Shown here piece by piece: positions 1 through 6,827 of a DNA stretch of 64,000 bases (positions within the stretch are counted from its first letter, which is position 1; each line of letters starts with the position of its first letter). Position numbers and translations under genes: made by a program. The notes below the pieces were generated by a model. The model did no database searches. It had not been told where the DNA came from and saw only the letters and a list, made by a program, of their open reading frames with translations. The DNA comes from JBGTLU01 sp041743935. GTDB lineage: Bacteria > Bacteroidota > Bacteroidia > Sphingobacteriales > Sphingobacteriaceae. The DNA is taken from assembly GCA_041743935.1 (NCBI GenBank), contig JBGTLU010000061.1:1-64000 (forward strand), read 5' to 3'.

Positions 1-490
1 CATGACCACCCGTGGTAGCAATGGATTTTCCAACGGTATATACTCTTGGACCTTTTACATATCCTTTATTTATGCCATTGCGCAAGGCAATATTCACTCC
101 AGAACCTCCTAAATCTCTTACAGTTGTAAAACCACTCATCAAGGTAATTTCGGCGAAAGCAACCGATTGAAAAGCATAATCTGCCGGGTTAAATATAAAC
201 CGATCTAAATATCCAGTACGGCTGGTTTGGGTTTCCAAATGCACGTGCATGTCCATCAATCCGGGCATCACGGTTTTATTTTTTAGGTCGATGACTACAT
301 CATTCGTTGAGCCTGTGCTAAAACCACGTTCTATGGCAATAATTTTATTTCCTTCTAGGATAATGCTCATGTTCTCCATGGGAGCATTGCTTTTACCATC
401 AATAAGTTTTCCGCAATGAAGAATGGTTTTTTGACTAAATGCAAACAAAGTGCTGAACATCAGTACAGCTAAAAGAATACTTTTTTTCAT
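1..490 (-). CDS. Secreted amidohydrolase, imidazolonepropionase-like (3' end outside window)
   Basis: Partial gene; it starts at the ATG complementary to 488-490 and runs off the left edge after about 163 codons. The N-terminus is a signal peptide (KKS then a hydrophobic stretch ending FAFSQ). It is followed by the metal-dependent amidohydrolase fold: an N-terminal beta-sandwich strand region, then the metal-binding HxH in GLMDMHVHLE, then GFTTVRDLGG and TVGKSIATTGGH. These are typical of the exported amidohydrolase/Xaa-Pro dipeptidase-like family related to imidazolonepropionase. The substrate cannot be told. The family is usually zinc dependent and the protein probably acts in the periplasm. 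A strong hairpin separates it from the lipoprotein operon upstream, so it is probably transcribed alone. The call is firm at the superfamily level only. Confidence 0.88.
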   Translation of the reverse strand, partial: MKKSILLAVLMFSTLFAFSQKTILHCGKLIDGKSNAPMENMSIILEGNKIIAIERGFSTGSTNDVVIDLKNKTVMPGLMDMHVHLETQTSRTGYLDRFIFNPADYAFQSVAFAEITLMSGFTTVRDLGGSGVNIALRNGINKGYVKGPRVYTVGKSIATTGGH

Positions 491-535
491 ATCGCTATTT
501 TTAGAGAAATCGAAAATAGGAATAAATTAGTCTAA

Positions 536-580
536 ATGAAAAGCCAGAGTTAGAATGTTATTCTAACTCTGGCTTTTCAT
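536..580 (-). terminator. Strong hairpin after the 595-1973 operon
   Basis: A perfect 20-bp inverted repeat (arms 536-555 and 561-580) surrounds a 5-base loop. It lies 15 bases past the stop of the last gene of the minus-strand lipoprotein operon and before the start of the amidohydrolase. The arms begin and end in A/T-rich bases (ATGAAAAGCC / GGCTTTTCAT). It is read as an intrinsic terminator. Confidence 0.75.
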
Positions 581-594
581 AAGAGATTTACTGA

Positions 595-1266
595 TTACTT
601 TTTATTCTTTCTGTCTTCAAGACAGCGGTAAAATTGCATTCTTACTTTTTTTAATTCTGTTGTTGTCTGAATAAATTCCGCTAGCATTTTTTTATGAAAT
701 GTTAACTCATCTAGTGTTGAAGTTGTTAAATTCATAAAAAAATTAAGTTTTTCTTTTTGCTGAAGAAATGACAAGTCTTCCATCAAACGATTATTACAAA
801 TTTGTAAATTATAAATACTTTCATTTGGTGATTCTATGTTAGCCTTGAACAACTTTACACCATTAATTTTAAACTCTGCATCAGATATTTCCTTAATAGT
901 ATTAATAGCTTCTGTGTTTTTTTCAATAGCATATTCGGATTTAATGTTACTGATTAGTTCAAATTTCCTGCTTTGGATTCTATTTACTTCATCAGTAGTA
1001 AACCCCAAATTGTAGTATGCGGATTTTAGATTATCCATATTATTTATTGTGTTCAACATAACCAGTTTGACGCCAACATTAGTTTCCGATTGGGTTTGTT
1101 CCCAAATAATATTCTTTAAATCCTCTTCCAGGTTAAAATACTGAACTAATCGTTCATCCGAGACTAAGTCTTTGAACTCCTTATGAGCGGATTTTTTCTC
1201 GTTATTGTTTATTTGTAGACAAGAATTAGATATAAAAAACAGTAAAATGTATAACGAAGTTTTCAT
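595..1266 (-). CDS. Hypothetical exported protein, possible lipoprotein, helical
   Basis: 223 residues. The N-terminus has a short hydrophobic segment ending FFISNSC, which could be a lipobox with Cys16, although the residues before the Cys are not ideal. The remainder is highly charged and predicted helical. The C-terminus reads FYRCLEDRKNKK. The same YRCLxDR ending occurs in the 63-residue protein just upstream, and the overall pattern resembles the lipoprotein at 1479-1973 (an aromatic/acidic start, a W-containing helix, then a xIxxIKxE helix). I read the three as related, co-transcribed genes with gaps of 9-11 bases. I do not recognise a family and assign no function. Confidence 0.6.
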   Translation of the reverse strand: MKTSLYILLFFISNSCLQINNNEKKSAHKEFKDLVSDERLVQYFNLEEDLKNIIWEQTQSETNVGVKLVMLNTINNMDNLKSAYYNLGFTTDEVNRIQSRKFELISNIKSEYAIEKNTEAINTIKEISDAEFKINGVKLFKANIESPNESIYNLQICNNRLMEDLSFLQQKEKLNFFMNLTTSTLDELTFHKKMLAEFIQTTTELKKVRMQFYRCLEDRKNKK

Positions 1267-1275
1267 AGAACAAAT

Positions 1276-1467
1276 TTAATATCTGTCATTCAAACATCTA
1301 TAATAATTTGTAGCAGACTGGTCATAACAAATATTACGATGCATGTGTGCTATTGCACCGGCAACAGCTATATCTAATATATCAAATGATAAAAGTGCCA
1401 ATAAATTAGATTCGTAATAACTATCACAATAGGCGATATCTTGTGTGAATCTTATTGTGCAAGTCAT
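1276..1467 (-). CDS. Hypothetical small cysteine-containing protein
   Basis: 63 residues with four Cys (MTC, AYC, NIC, YRC). There is no clear signal peptide, but a hydrophobic stretch SFDILDIAVAGAIAHM lies in the middle. It ends ATNYYRCLNDRY, sharing YRCLxDR with the end of the next gene (595-1266). It sits 11 bases after the stop of the lipoprotein gene and 9 bases before the next start, which supports a real operon member despite its size. Alternatives are a spurious ORF, or a remnant of a longer protein whose 5' part is now the separate upstream gene. Function unknown. Confidence 0.45.
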   Translation of the reverse strand: MTCTIRFTQDIAYCDSYYESNLLALLSFDILDIAVAGAIAHMHRNICYDQSATNYYRCLNDRY

Positions 1468-1478
1468 ATCATCTTGTG

Positions 1479-1973
1479 TTAATTTAGATGATACTTTTTT
1501 TTTAAGTCTTGAAGATTATGTGTGTATTTCTCGATGATATTTTCTTTGTGTACTATCATTATGCCATCCTTAACAATATCTGCAAATTCCAATTGAGCCA
1601 AGCCATTAGCATGTTTATTTTTTAAACTTATTATTAACTCAGCCTGACGTATGAAAACGGGAGCCATTTTCTCAGCATCCATATTCATATTTGTTAAAAG
1701 TAATTTGAACTCCTCAATGGTTTTTATTTCTGTGGAGTTTTGAATTGCAATCTTAGGCTTTTTAAGCTCATCACCATAGTTATTTACCACATTCTCCCAA
1801 GCATTCCTCTTAAGTACTTCCAAAATGCCTACAAACTCAATAAAATCTTTATCATTCGTTAGGTTTTCAATTCTCTGTTCTTTGGTTAACGGAATAGAGT
1901 CAATGGAACTTTGTTTTTGGCAACCAACAACCAATACTGTAATGGTTATTAGCAATAGGTTAATTTTTTTCAT
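1479..1973 (-). CDS. Hypothetical lipoprotein
   Basis: 164 residues. The signal peptide is of lipoprotein type: KKINLLLITITVLVVGC, with a VVGC lipobox and Cys18 as the lipidated residue, so the mature protein is probably anchored in the cell envelope. The mature part is helical, with NAWENVVNNYGDELKKPKI and EFKLLLTNMNMDAEKM as recognisable segments, and it ends with a basic coiled-coil-like tail. It resembles the 223-residue protein two genes downstream in layout. It is the first gene of a three-gene minus-strand operon. A run of 15 C with flanking inverted repeat lies 27-54 bases upstream of the ATG and may affect expression. No family recognised. Confidence 0.6.
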   Translation of the reverse strand: MKKINLLLITITVLVVGCQKQSSIDSIPLTKEQRIENLTNDKDFIEFVGILEVLKRNAWENVVNNYGDELKKPKIAIQNSTEIKTIEEFKLLLTNMNMDAEKMAPVFIRQAELIISLKNKHANGLAQLEFADIVKDGIMIVHKENIIEKYTHNLQDLKKKYHLN

Positions 1974-1999
1974 AATTTTTTAGATATTTAAATGTAAGT

Positions 2000-2027
2000 A
2001 AATATCCCCCCCCCCCCCCCGATATTT
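2000..2027. repeat. C15 homopolymer inside a 7-bp inverted repeat
   Basis: Fifteen consecutive C lie at 2006-2020. They are flanked by AAATATC (2000-2006) and GATATTT (2021-2027), which are exact reverse complements. The tract lies just upstream of the minus-strand lipoprotein operon (ATG at 1971-1973). On that strand it reads G15 and falls between a TTTG (2032-2029) and a TAnnTTT-like element (1996-1989). Length variation by slipped-strand mispairing would change the spacing of these elements. Confidence 0.8.
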
Positions 2028-2248
2028 CCAAATTTTTTCGGTAACAATGGTGTTACTTAAAAAAATTAAATAGAAGTATAAATTAAAAATTGATAAGCAA
2101 AAATTGGGTAACAAAAAATCCCCTTCTAATGATAGAGGGGGAAAGGGAGTTAGACTTTGTCACAGGCTCGAACAATAAATAGCTCAGAACAAAAATTTAA
2201 TTAATAGACAAAGTTAAAGTCAGAGTCAAGGTTTGAGTTAGTGTTAAC

Positions 2249-2662
2249 TTAGCAATACTGCTCAAAAGCACCAATTAGGTTATCGGCAATTACATTGGCA
2301 TGTCGACCTTCAATGTGGTGGCGCTCTATTACATGCACCAATTTACCATCTTTAAATAATGCCATGGAGGGAGAAGATGGCGGGTAAGGCAACATAAAAG
2401 CTCGTGCTTTATCTACTGCATCTTTTTCCATACCAGCAAAAACGGTAACCAATTTAGTGGGTTTTTTAGGGTGCTTTGCGGCAATCTTTGCAGCTGGGCG
2501 TGCATTTGCTGCAGCGCATCCGCAAACGGAGTTTACTACTAAAAAAACAGTTCCTGTAGTATTAATCGCATTCTCTACTTCTTCCGGTGTAGTTAATTGC
2601 TCAAAGCCTGCCGAAGTTAAATCTTCGCGCATAGGGCTTACCATATATTCTGGGTACATCAT
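2249..2662 (-). CDS. BrxA/BrxB family bacilliredoxin (YphP/YqiW)
   Basis: 137 residues, the usual family length. Thioredoxin-like fold with the signature CGC active site at Cys47-Gly48-Cys49 (NSVCGCAAANARPA). The conserved start MYPEYMVSPMREDLTSAGF and the ...PPSSPSMALFKDGKLVHVIERHHIEG core match this family closely. In bacteria that use bacillithiol these proteins remove bacillithiol from mixed disulfides on oxidised cytosolic proteins; YphP also has weak disulfide isomerase activity. Its presence suggests a bacillithiol-type redox buffer. It is divergent from ahcY; a TAACTTTG -7 box on the minus strand (2687-2680) lies 17 bases upstream of the start. Two adjacent ATG codons make the exact start uncertain by one residue. 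Confidence 0.92.
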   Translation of the reverse strand: MMYPEYMVSPMREDLTSAGFEQLTTPEEVENAINTTGTVFLVVNSVCGCAAANARPAAKIAAKHPKKPTKLVTVFAGMEKDAVDKARAFMLPYPPSSPSMALFKDGKLVHVIERHHIEGRHANVIADNLIGAFEQYC

Positions 2663-2733
2663 AGTTAAAAATATTTTTACAAAGTTAAGTAAAAAGATGT
2701 TTTAACGCTTAATTGTTTGGTAAACAGTTATTT

Positions 2734-2765
2734 TTTGTCATTCACAAACTTTACCCGTACTTTTG
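2734..2765 (+). promoter_or_regulatory. ahcY promoter, Bacteroidota consensus
   Basis: TTTG at 2734-2737 and TACTTTTG at 2758-2765 are separated by 20 bases. This matches the -33/-7 (TTTG / TAnnTTTG) promoter used by the primary sigma factor in this phylum. The predicted start is near 2772, giving a leader of about 30 nt before ahcY. No hairpin or riboswitch-like structure is evident in the leader. Confidence 0.75.
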
Positions 2766-2801
2766 CGTTTCTAAAAAAGACAATAATTAATAAAAAATAC
2801 A

Positions 2802-4109
2802 ATGGTTGAAACATTCGTAAAATACAAAGTTAAAGACATTACTTTAGCAGATTGGGGTAGAAAAGAAATAGAATTAGCAGAGGCAGAAATGCCGGGATTA
2901 ATGGCATTACGTGCCGAGTATGGCGCATCTAAACCGCTTAAAGGAGCACGCATAGCAGGTTGTTTGCACATGACTATACAAACTGCCGTATTGATTGAAA
3001 CCTTAGTGGAATTAGGTGCTGAAGTTACCTGGTCATCGTGCAATATATTCTCTACACAAGACCACGCTGCTGCGGCAATTGCAGCTGCAGGTATCTCGGT
3101 ATATGCGTGGAAAGGCATGAACGAGCAAGAGTTTGATTGGTGTATTGAGCAAACCCTATTCTTTGGCGAAGACCGCAAGCCTTTGAACATGATTTTGGAC
3201 GATGGTGGCGATTTAACCAACATGGTTTTTGACAAATACACGCATTTAGTGGATGGTATTAGAGGTTTATCGGAAGAGACAACCACTGGTGTTTTACGTT
3301 TGCACGATCGTTTGAAAAATGGCACTTTATACATGCCTGCTTTCAATGTCAACGACTCGGTTACAAAATCGAAGTTTGACAATAAGTATGGTTGCCGTGA
3401 GTCATTGGTAGATGCGATTCGTCGTGCTACGGATGTGATGTTGGCCGGAAAAGTGGCTGTGGTAGCTGGATTTGGCGATGTTGGTAAAGGTTCTGCAGAT
3501 TCTTTACGCAATGCAGGAGTTAGAGTAATAGTTACCGAAATAGACCCTATTTGTGCTTTACAAGCTGCCATGGAAGGGTATGAAGTAAAAAAATTATTAA
3601 ATGCTATACCTGAAGCAGACATCGTAGTTACCGCTACCGGAAACAAAGACATTGTTACCGAAGATGCTTTCCGTAAATTAAAAGATAAAGCCATTGTGTG
3701 TAACATAGGTCATTTTGATAATGAGATTGACATGGCTTGGTTAAACAGCAATTATGGGAGCTCAAAAATCGAAATAAAACCACAAGTAGATAAATACACC
3801 ATCGAGGGAAAAGATTTAATTATTTTGGCTGAAGGTCGTTTAGTAAACTTAGGTTGTGCTACCGGTCACCCATCTTTCGTAATGAGTAATTCGTTTACCA
3901 ACCAAGTTTTAGCACAATTAGAGCTTTGGATGCATGCAGATAAATACGAAAACCAAATTTATACCTTACCTAAACACCTGGATGAAAAAGTAGCTCGATT
4001 ACACCTTGCAAAAGTAGGAGTTGAGTTAGATGAATTAACTCCAGAACAAGCTGCCTACATCAATGTACCGGTAAATGGTCCATTTAAATCTGAGGCATAC
4101 AGATATTAG
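2802..4109 (+). CDS. ahcY: Adenosylhomocysteinase (S-adenosyl-L-homocysteine hydrolase)
   Basis: 435 residues, full length. It catalyses reversible NAD-dependent hydrolysis of S-adenosylhomocysteine to adenosine and homocysteine in the cytosol, removing the product inhibitor of methyltransferases. Visible hallmarks are the substrate region LHMTIQTAVLIETL (55-68), LDDGGD (132-137), NVNDSVTKSKFDN near 182-194, the Rossmann motif GFGDVGKG (223-230), NIGHFDNEID, and the C-terminal dimer tail ending in KSEAYRY, with the Lys and Tyr that contact NAD of the partner subunit. The ATG is preceded by a consensus promoter. It is followed by an imperfect inverted repeat and then pdxJ on the same strand. 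Confidence 0.98.
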   Translation: MVETFVKYKVKDITLADWGRKEIELAEAEMPGLMALRAEYGASKPLKGARIAGCLHMTIQTAVLIETLVELGAEVTWSSCNIFSTQDHAAAAIAAAGISVYAWKGMNEQEFDWCIEQTLFFGEDRKPLNMILDDGGDLTNMVFDKYTHLVDGIRGLSEETTTGVLRLHDRLKNGTLYMPAFNVNDSVTKSKFDNKYGCRESLVDAIRRATDVMLAGKVAVVAGFGDVGKGSADSLRNAGVRVIVTEIDPICALQAAMEGYEVKKLLNAIPEADIVVTATGNKDIVTEDAFRKLKDKAIVCNIGHFDNEIDMAWLNSNYGSSKIEIKPQVDKYTIEGKDLIILAEGRLVNLGCATGHPSFVMSNSFTNQVLAQLELWMHADKYENQIYTLPKHLDEKVARLHLAKVGVELDELTPEQAAYINVPVNGPFKSEAYRY

Positions 4110-4125
4110 GAGGTCAGAGGTAGAT

Positions 4126-4214
4126 AGTAATTAGTATTGAGATATGAGTGTTGAAATGCATAAATTTTGTTTTAGTTTAACCTACTCAGTACTCAATTCT
4201 CAATACTCATTACT
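4126..4214. repeat. Imperfect inverted repeat between ahcY and pdxJ
   Basis: Arms 4126-4150 and 4190-4214 match as reverse complements at about 21 of 25 positions (AGTAATTAGTATTGAG... and ...CTCAATACTCATTACT). The second arm itself contains the word ACTCAAT/CTCAATACTCAT repeated. It may act as an ahcY terminator or simply be one of the low-complexity intergenic repeats seen elsewhere in the window (14417-14513, 41560-41594). Confidence 0.5.
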
Positions 4215-4222
4215 TTTATCTC

Positions 4223-4936
4223 ATGGCTAAATTATCTGTTAACATCAACAAATTTGCAACGATCAGGAATGCACGTGGAGGTAATAACCCCAACATCTTG
4301 CAAGTTGCAAAAGATATAGAACGATTTGGTGCACAGGGCATTACTGTACACCCACGTCCAGACGAACGACACATCAGATACCAAGATGTATTGGATTTAG
4401 CACCTATTTTATCTACTGAGTTTAATATAGAAGGCCGACCCGATAAAAAATTCATCGATTTAGTATTACAGGTAAAACCTGCGCAGTGTACTCTAGTGCC
4501 AGATGCAGAAAATGTACTTACTTCTAATGCCGGGTGGGATACTATTACTCATCAATCCTTTTTAAAAGAAGTTATTTCTGAGCTTAAAAATAACGGAATT
4601 CGAGTATCGTTATTCATCGACCCTAAAAAAGAAAGAATTGAAGCTGCTGCTACCACTGGTGCCGATAGAATTGAGCTATATACTGAGGCCTATGCCAAAA
4701 CATTTCATCAGCATAAAGAAAAAGCAATTTTACCCTATATAGAAGCCGCCAAAGTTGCCAATAGCCTAAATTTAGGGGTTAACGCTGGCCATGATTTAGA
4801 TTTAGATAATCTTGCTTATTTTAAACAACACATTCCGGGTTTATTGGAAGTTTCCATTGGGCATGCATTAGTTTGCGATGCCTTATATTTGGGATTGGAA
4901 AACACAGTACAAATTTACCTAAACAAACTAAGATGA
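4223..4936 (+). CDS. pdxJ: Pyridoxine 5'-phosphate synthase
   Basis: 237 residues, a complete PdxJ TIM barrel. It condenses 3-amino-2-oxopropyl phosphate with 1-deoxyxylulose 5-phosphate to form pyridoxine 5'-phosphate, the last ring-forming step of the DXP-dependent vitamin B6 pathway. Visible signatures are LSVNINKFATIRNARGG at the start, GITVHPRPDERHI with active-site His and Arg, EFNIEGRP, QCTLVPDAENVLTSNAGWD, VSLFIDP and LGVNAGHDLDLDNL, ending EVSIGHALVCDAL. The TGA stop at 4934-4936 overlaps the ATG of the lasso B1 gene (ATGA), so the lasso cluster is translationally coupled to this housekeeping gene. Confidence 0.97.
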   Translation: MAKLSVNINKFATIRNARGGNNPNILQVAKDIERFGAQGITVHPRPDERHIRYQDVLDLAPILSTEFNIEGRPDKKFIDLVLQVKPAQCTLVPDAENVLTSNAGWDTITHQSFLKEVISELKNNGIRVSLFIDPKKERIEAAATTGADRIELYTEAYAKTFHQHKEKAILPYIEAAKVANSLNLGVNAGHDLDLDNLAYFKQHIPGLLEVSIGHALVCDALYLGLENTVQIYLNKLR

Positions 4937-5193
4937 AATACAAACACCAAAGCCACGTAGTTTTTACTGAGCTAAACGGAGAAATAGCAATTTTGAATAG
5001 TAAAACTGGCATATATTTTACTTTAGATGACGTTGGTGCATTTATATGGCAGTTGTTAAACCAACCCATGGATGAAATGGGATTAACAAAACTTGTAACA
5101 GATGAGTACGAGATTGACGAAGAAACAGCCAAACAAGATATACAAGAGTTATTACAACATTTAATAAAAGAAGAGCTTGTTGAAGAAATTTAA
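4933..5193 (+). CDS. Lasso peptide biosynthesis PqqD-like RRE protein (B1)
   Basis: 86 residues. PqqD-like winged-helix RiPP recognition element: VVFTELNGEIAILNSKTGIYFTLDDVGAFIWQLL followed by a helical half with ETAKQDIQELLQHLIKEELV. In lasso pathways this domain binds the YxxP leader of the precursor and delivers it to the B2 protease. I chose the ATG at 4933, where the PqqD homology begins and which forms an ATGA overlap with pdxJ. A longer reading from 4873 would add 20 residues coded inside pdxJ. Its TAA overlaps the ATG of B2 by one base (TAATG). The RRE and protease are separate genes here, as in Gram-positive lasso clusters. Confidence 0.88.
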   Translation: MKYKHQSHVVFTELNGEIAILNSKTGIYFTLDDVGAFIWQLLNQPMDEMGLTKLVTDEYEIDEETAKQDIQELLQHLIKEELVEEI

Positions 5194-5618
5194 TGCATAA
5201 AATCATTACATTTTTGAGATTACCATTCTACAAGAAATTACTTGTGTTTAATGTTATTTGTGTTATGCTTTGGATAAGAATTAGGTTGTTTACTACACCT
5301 TACCAAAACTTTAAAACCAATTGGCTCAAAAAATTACATTTCAGAAAAAACAAATACAACATACAAGATATTGTTTGGGCAGTAGATGCGGTGGCTTTTT
5401 ACTTGGCACCAAGTAAACGCCCTTGTTTTACAACTGCTCTTACCGGTACGTATTTTTTAGTGAGAAATGGCTGGGAGAATGGATTGGTTATTGGTGTAAG
5501 AAATACTCCTGAAAAAGGCTTTGAAAGCCATGCTTGGGTAAAAATTAACGATAAAGTGGCATTGGGTTGGTTACCAGATTTATCTACCTATCAACCTATA
5601 CTTACCGAAGAATATTAG
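5193..5618 (+). CDS. Lasso peptide leader protease (B2), transglutaminase-like
   Basis: 141 residues. Cysteine protease with the bacterial transglutaminase-like fold that removes the leader from lasso precursors. The catalytic Cys is Cys78 in KRPCFTTALTGTYFLVRNG and the His is His113 in FESHAWVKI. The spacing and the surrounding GLVIGVRNTP match the B2 family. The acidic third residue is probably the Asp in LPDLSTY, though the usual G(R)xLND stretch is altered to DKVALGWLPDL. The N-terminus is hydrophobic (KLLVFNVICVMLWI), hinting at membrane association. Its start overlaps the B1 stop by one base, and its stop overlaps the convergent SET gene by four. Confidence 0.87.
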   Translation: MHKIITFLRLPFYKKLLVFNVICVMLWIRIRLFTTPYQNFKTNWLKKLHFRKNKYNIQDIVWAVDAVAFYLAPSKRPCFTTALTGTYFLVRNGWENGLVIGVRNTPEKGFESHAWVKINDKVALGWLPDLSTYQPILTEEY

Positions 5619-6004
5619 CTAAATTTTATTGCGAAGTAATAATAAAGTTTCCAATAAAGTCTAAAAAATATATTTCCGTTATAACATCTGTCAAATTGCA
5701 AACCATAATATATGGTAATTTCATCCATTACCTGGATGTGCTGTAAAGCATAAAGTTCTTCTCCACGTAGTTTTGCATTTGGCTTTTTAGCATGATTGAG
5801 ATATTTCAAAATACCAGTTCCTTCCAATACGTAAAGCATCTCATTATTGGGGTTTTTAAGCCATATGGTATATTTCATATCTTCTACGTGTATTTTTCCT
5901 TCAAACTGACCAATATATTCCTTTGGCATAAATGCTTGCATGGCAAATACTCCGGTACCATGAATTTTACTATTTTGCAGGACTAATTTATCTTCCCATT
6001 TCAT
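5615..6004 (-). CDS. SET domain-containing protein, antisense inside the lasso cluster
   Basis: 129 residues from ATG 6004; a GTG at 6007 would add one residue. The SET fold is shown by SKIHGTGVFAMQAFMPKEYIGQFEG near the start, the pseudoknot segment LKYLNHAKKPNAKL and DEITIYYG near 94-101. SET proteins are S-adenosylmethionine-dependent protein lysine methyltransferases; small bacterial ones mostly have unknown targets. The last 25 residues are aromatic and basic (FFRLYWKLYYYFAIKF). The gene lies on the opposite strand between B2 and the kinase, only 31 bases from the divergent kinase start. It may be unrelated to the lasso pathway. The predicted core has no lysine, so lysine methylation of the product is unlikely. 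Confidence 0.75.
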   Translation of the reverse strand: MKWEDKLVLQNSKIHGTGVFAMQAFMPKEYIGQFEGKIHVEDMKYTIWLKNPNNEMLYVLEGTGILKYLNHAKKPNAKLRGEELYALQHIQVMDEITIYYGLQFDRCYNGNIFFRLYWKLYYYFAIKFS

Positions 6005-6035
6005 CACATTAAAGCTAATCTATTTTTAATTAAAC

Positions 6036-6827
6036 ATGCTTATTAAAGAAGTTTCAATATTACCAACATTACAATCATTAGAGGAAGAAGGAACTTTTTA
6101 CAGAAAATATACAAATGGCACCGTTTACTTTTGGGAACATATAGGGGAGTTCTTAATTAAAACCGATGGAAGTATTTTATATCGGAAAGAAGCCGGTGTT
6201 ACGGAAGATGTTTTTCATAATTATTTAACCGGATCTATCCTTCCGGCTGCACATGCCTACTCCGGTAATTTGGTATTACACGGAAGTTGCATTAGAGTGT
6301 ATGACAAAGTGATTGGTTTTTTAGGTTATTCTGGCATGGGTAAATCTACCACAGCAAAAGCCATGATTTTGCGAGGCCATCAATTAATATCTGATGATAA
6401 CATCATGGTTTCTGCCTACGAGCCCATAAAAATTTTAGTTGGAGAAAACCATATGCGACTTTGGGTAGATGCTTTAAATCATTTTGATGTGGAAACAGAA
6501 GCAGAAAGTAAATTACATCCTGAGTTTAATAAACACCTCACTAAAATTGATGATCATGCTGACGAATTTGAAGTAAAATTAGATGCACTATTTGTTTTAT
6601 CCTATGGTAGAAAACATGAAATTATCCCATTAGCAGGCGCAAATGCTGTAACCGAATTGGTGTCTCAGTGTAAAGGTTTATTGTTTATAAAAGAGGATAG
6701 AGAAGTGGAACATTTTTTACAATGTTCTAAATTGGCTAAGCAAGTTCCGGTGTATCAACTAAAAAGGCGTAGAGGGCTGAGTAATTTAGATGCATTGTGT
6801 AAAAAGCTAGAAGAGTTTATCAAATAA
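6036..6827 (+). CDS. HPr kinase-like lasso peptide kinase
   Basis: 263 residues. The C-terminal catalytic domain is of the HPr Ser kinase/phosphorylase type: LVLHGSCIRV (79-88), P-loop GYSGMGKST (97-105) and LISDDNIMV (117-125), the last corresponding to the acidic catalytic/metal segment. The N-terminal HprK domain is replaced by a short different region. In paeninodin-type lasso clusters, homologues phosphorylate the hydroxyl of the C-terminal Ser of the precursor. The precursor here also ends in Ser, which fits. The stop overlaps the cyclase start (TAATG). The true HprK role of regulating a phosphotransferase system is unlikely because no HPr gene is nearby and the operon is lasso-specific. 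Confidence 0.85.
   Translation: MLIKEVSILPTLQSLEEEGTFYRKYTNGTVYFWEHIGEFLIKTDGSILYRKEAGVTEDVFHNYLTGSILPAAHAYSGNLVLHGSCIRVYDKVIGFLGYSGMGKSTTAKAMILRGHQLISDDNIMVSAYEPIKILVGENHMRLWVDALNHFDVETEAESKLHPEFNKHLTKIDDHADEFEVKLDALFVLSYGRKHEIIPLAGANAVTELVSQCKGLLFIKEDREVEHFLQCSKLAKQVPVYQLKRRRGLSNLDALCKKLEEFIK

Noticed and set aside
2771..3706. Long open frame of 311 codons antisense to ahcY
   Set aside because: It lies wholly inside ahcY, has no family features, and its composition reflects the codons of ahcY read backwards.
4873..4932. Longer start for the B1 protein from ATG 4873
   Set aside because: The 20 extra residues are coded inside pdxJ and do not belong to the PqqD fold; the ATGA overlap at 4933 is the natural start.
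5615..6004. SET protein as a lysine methyltransferase of the lasso product
   Set aside because: The predicted core has no lysine; only leader or cluster proteins could be targets, so it is kept as an open question and not as a tailoring enzyme.
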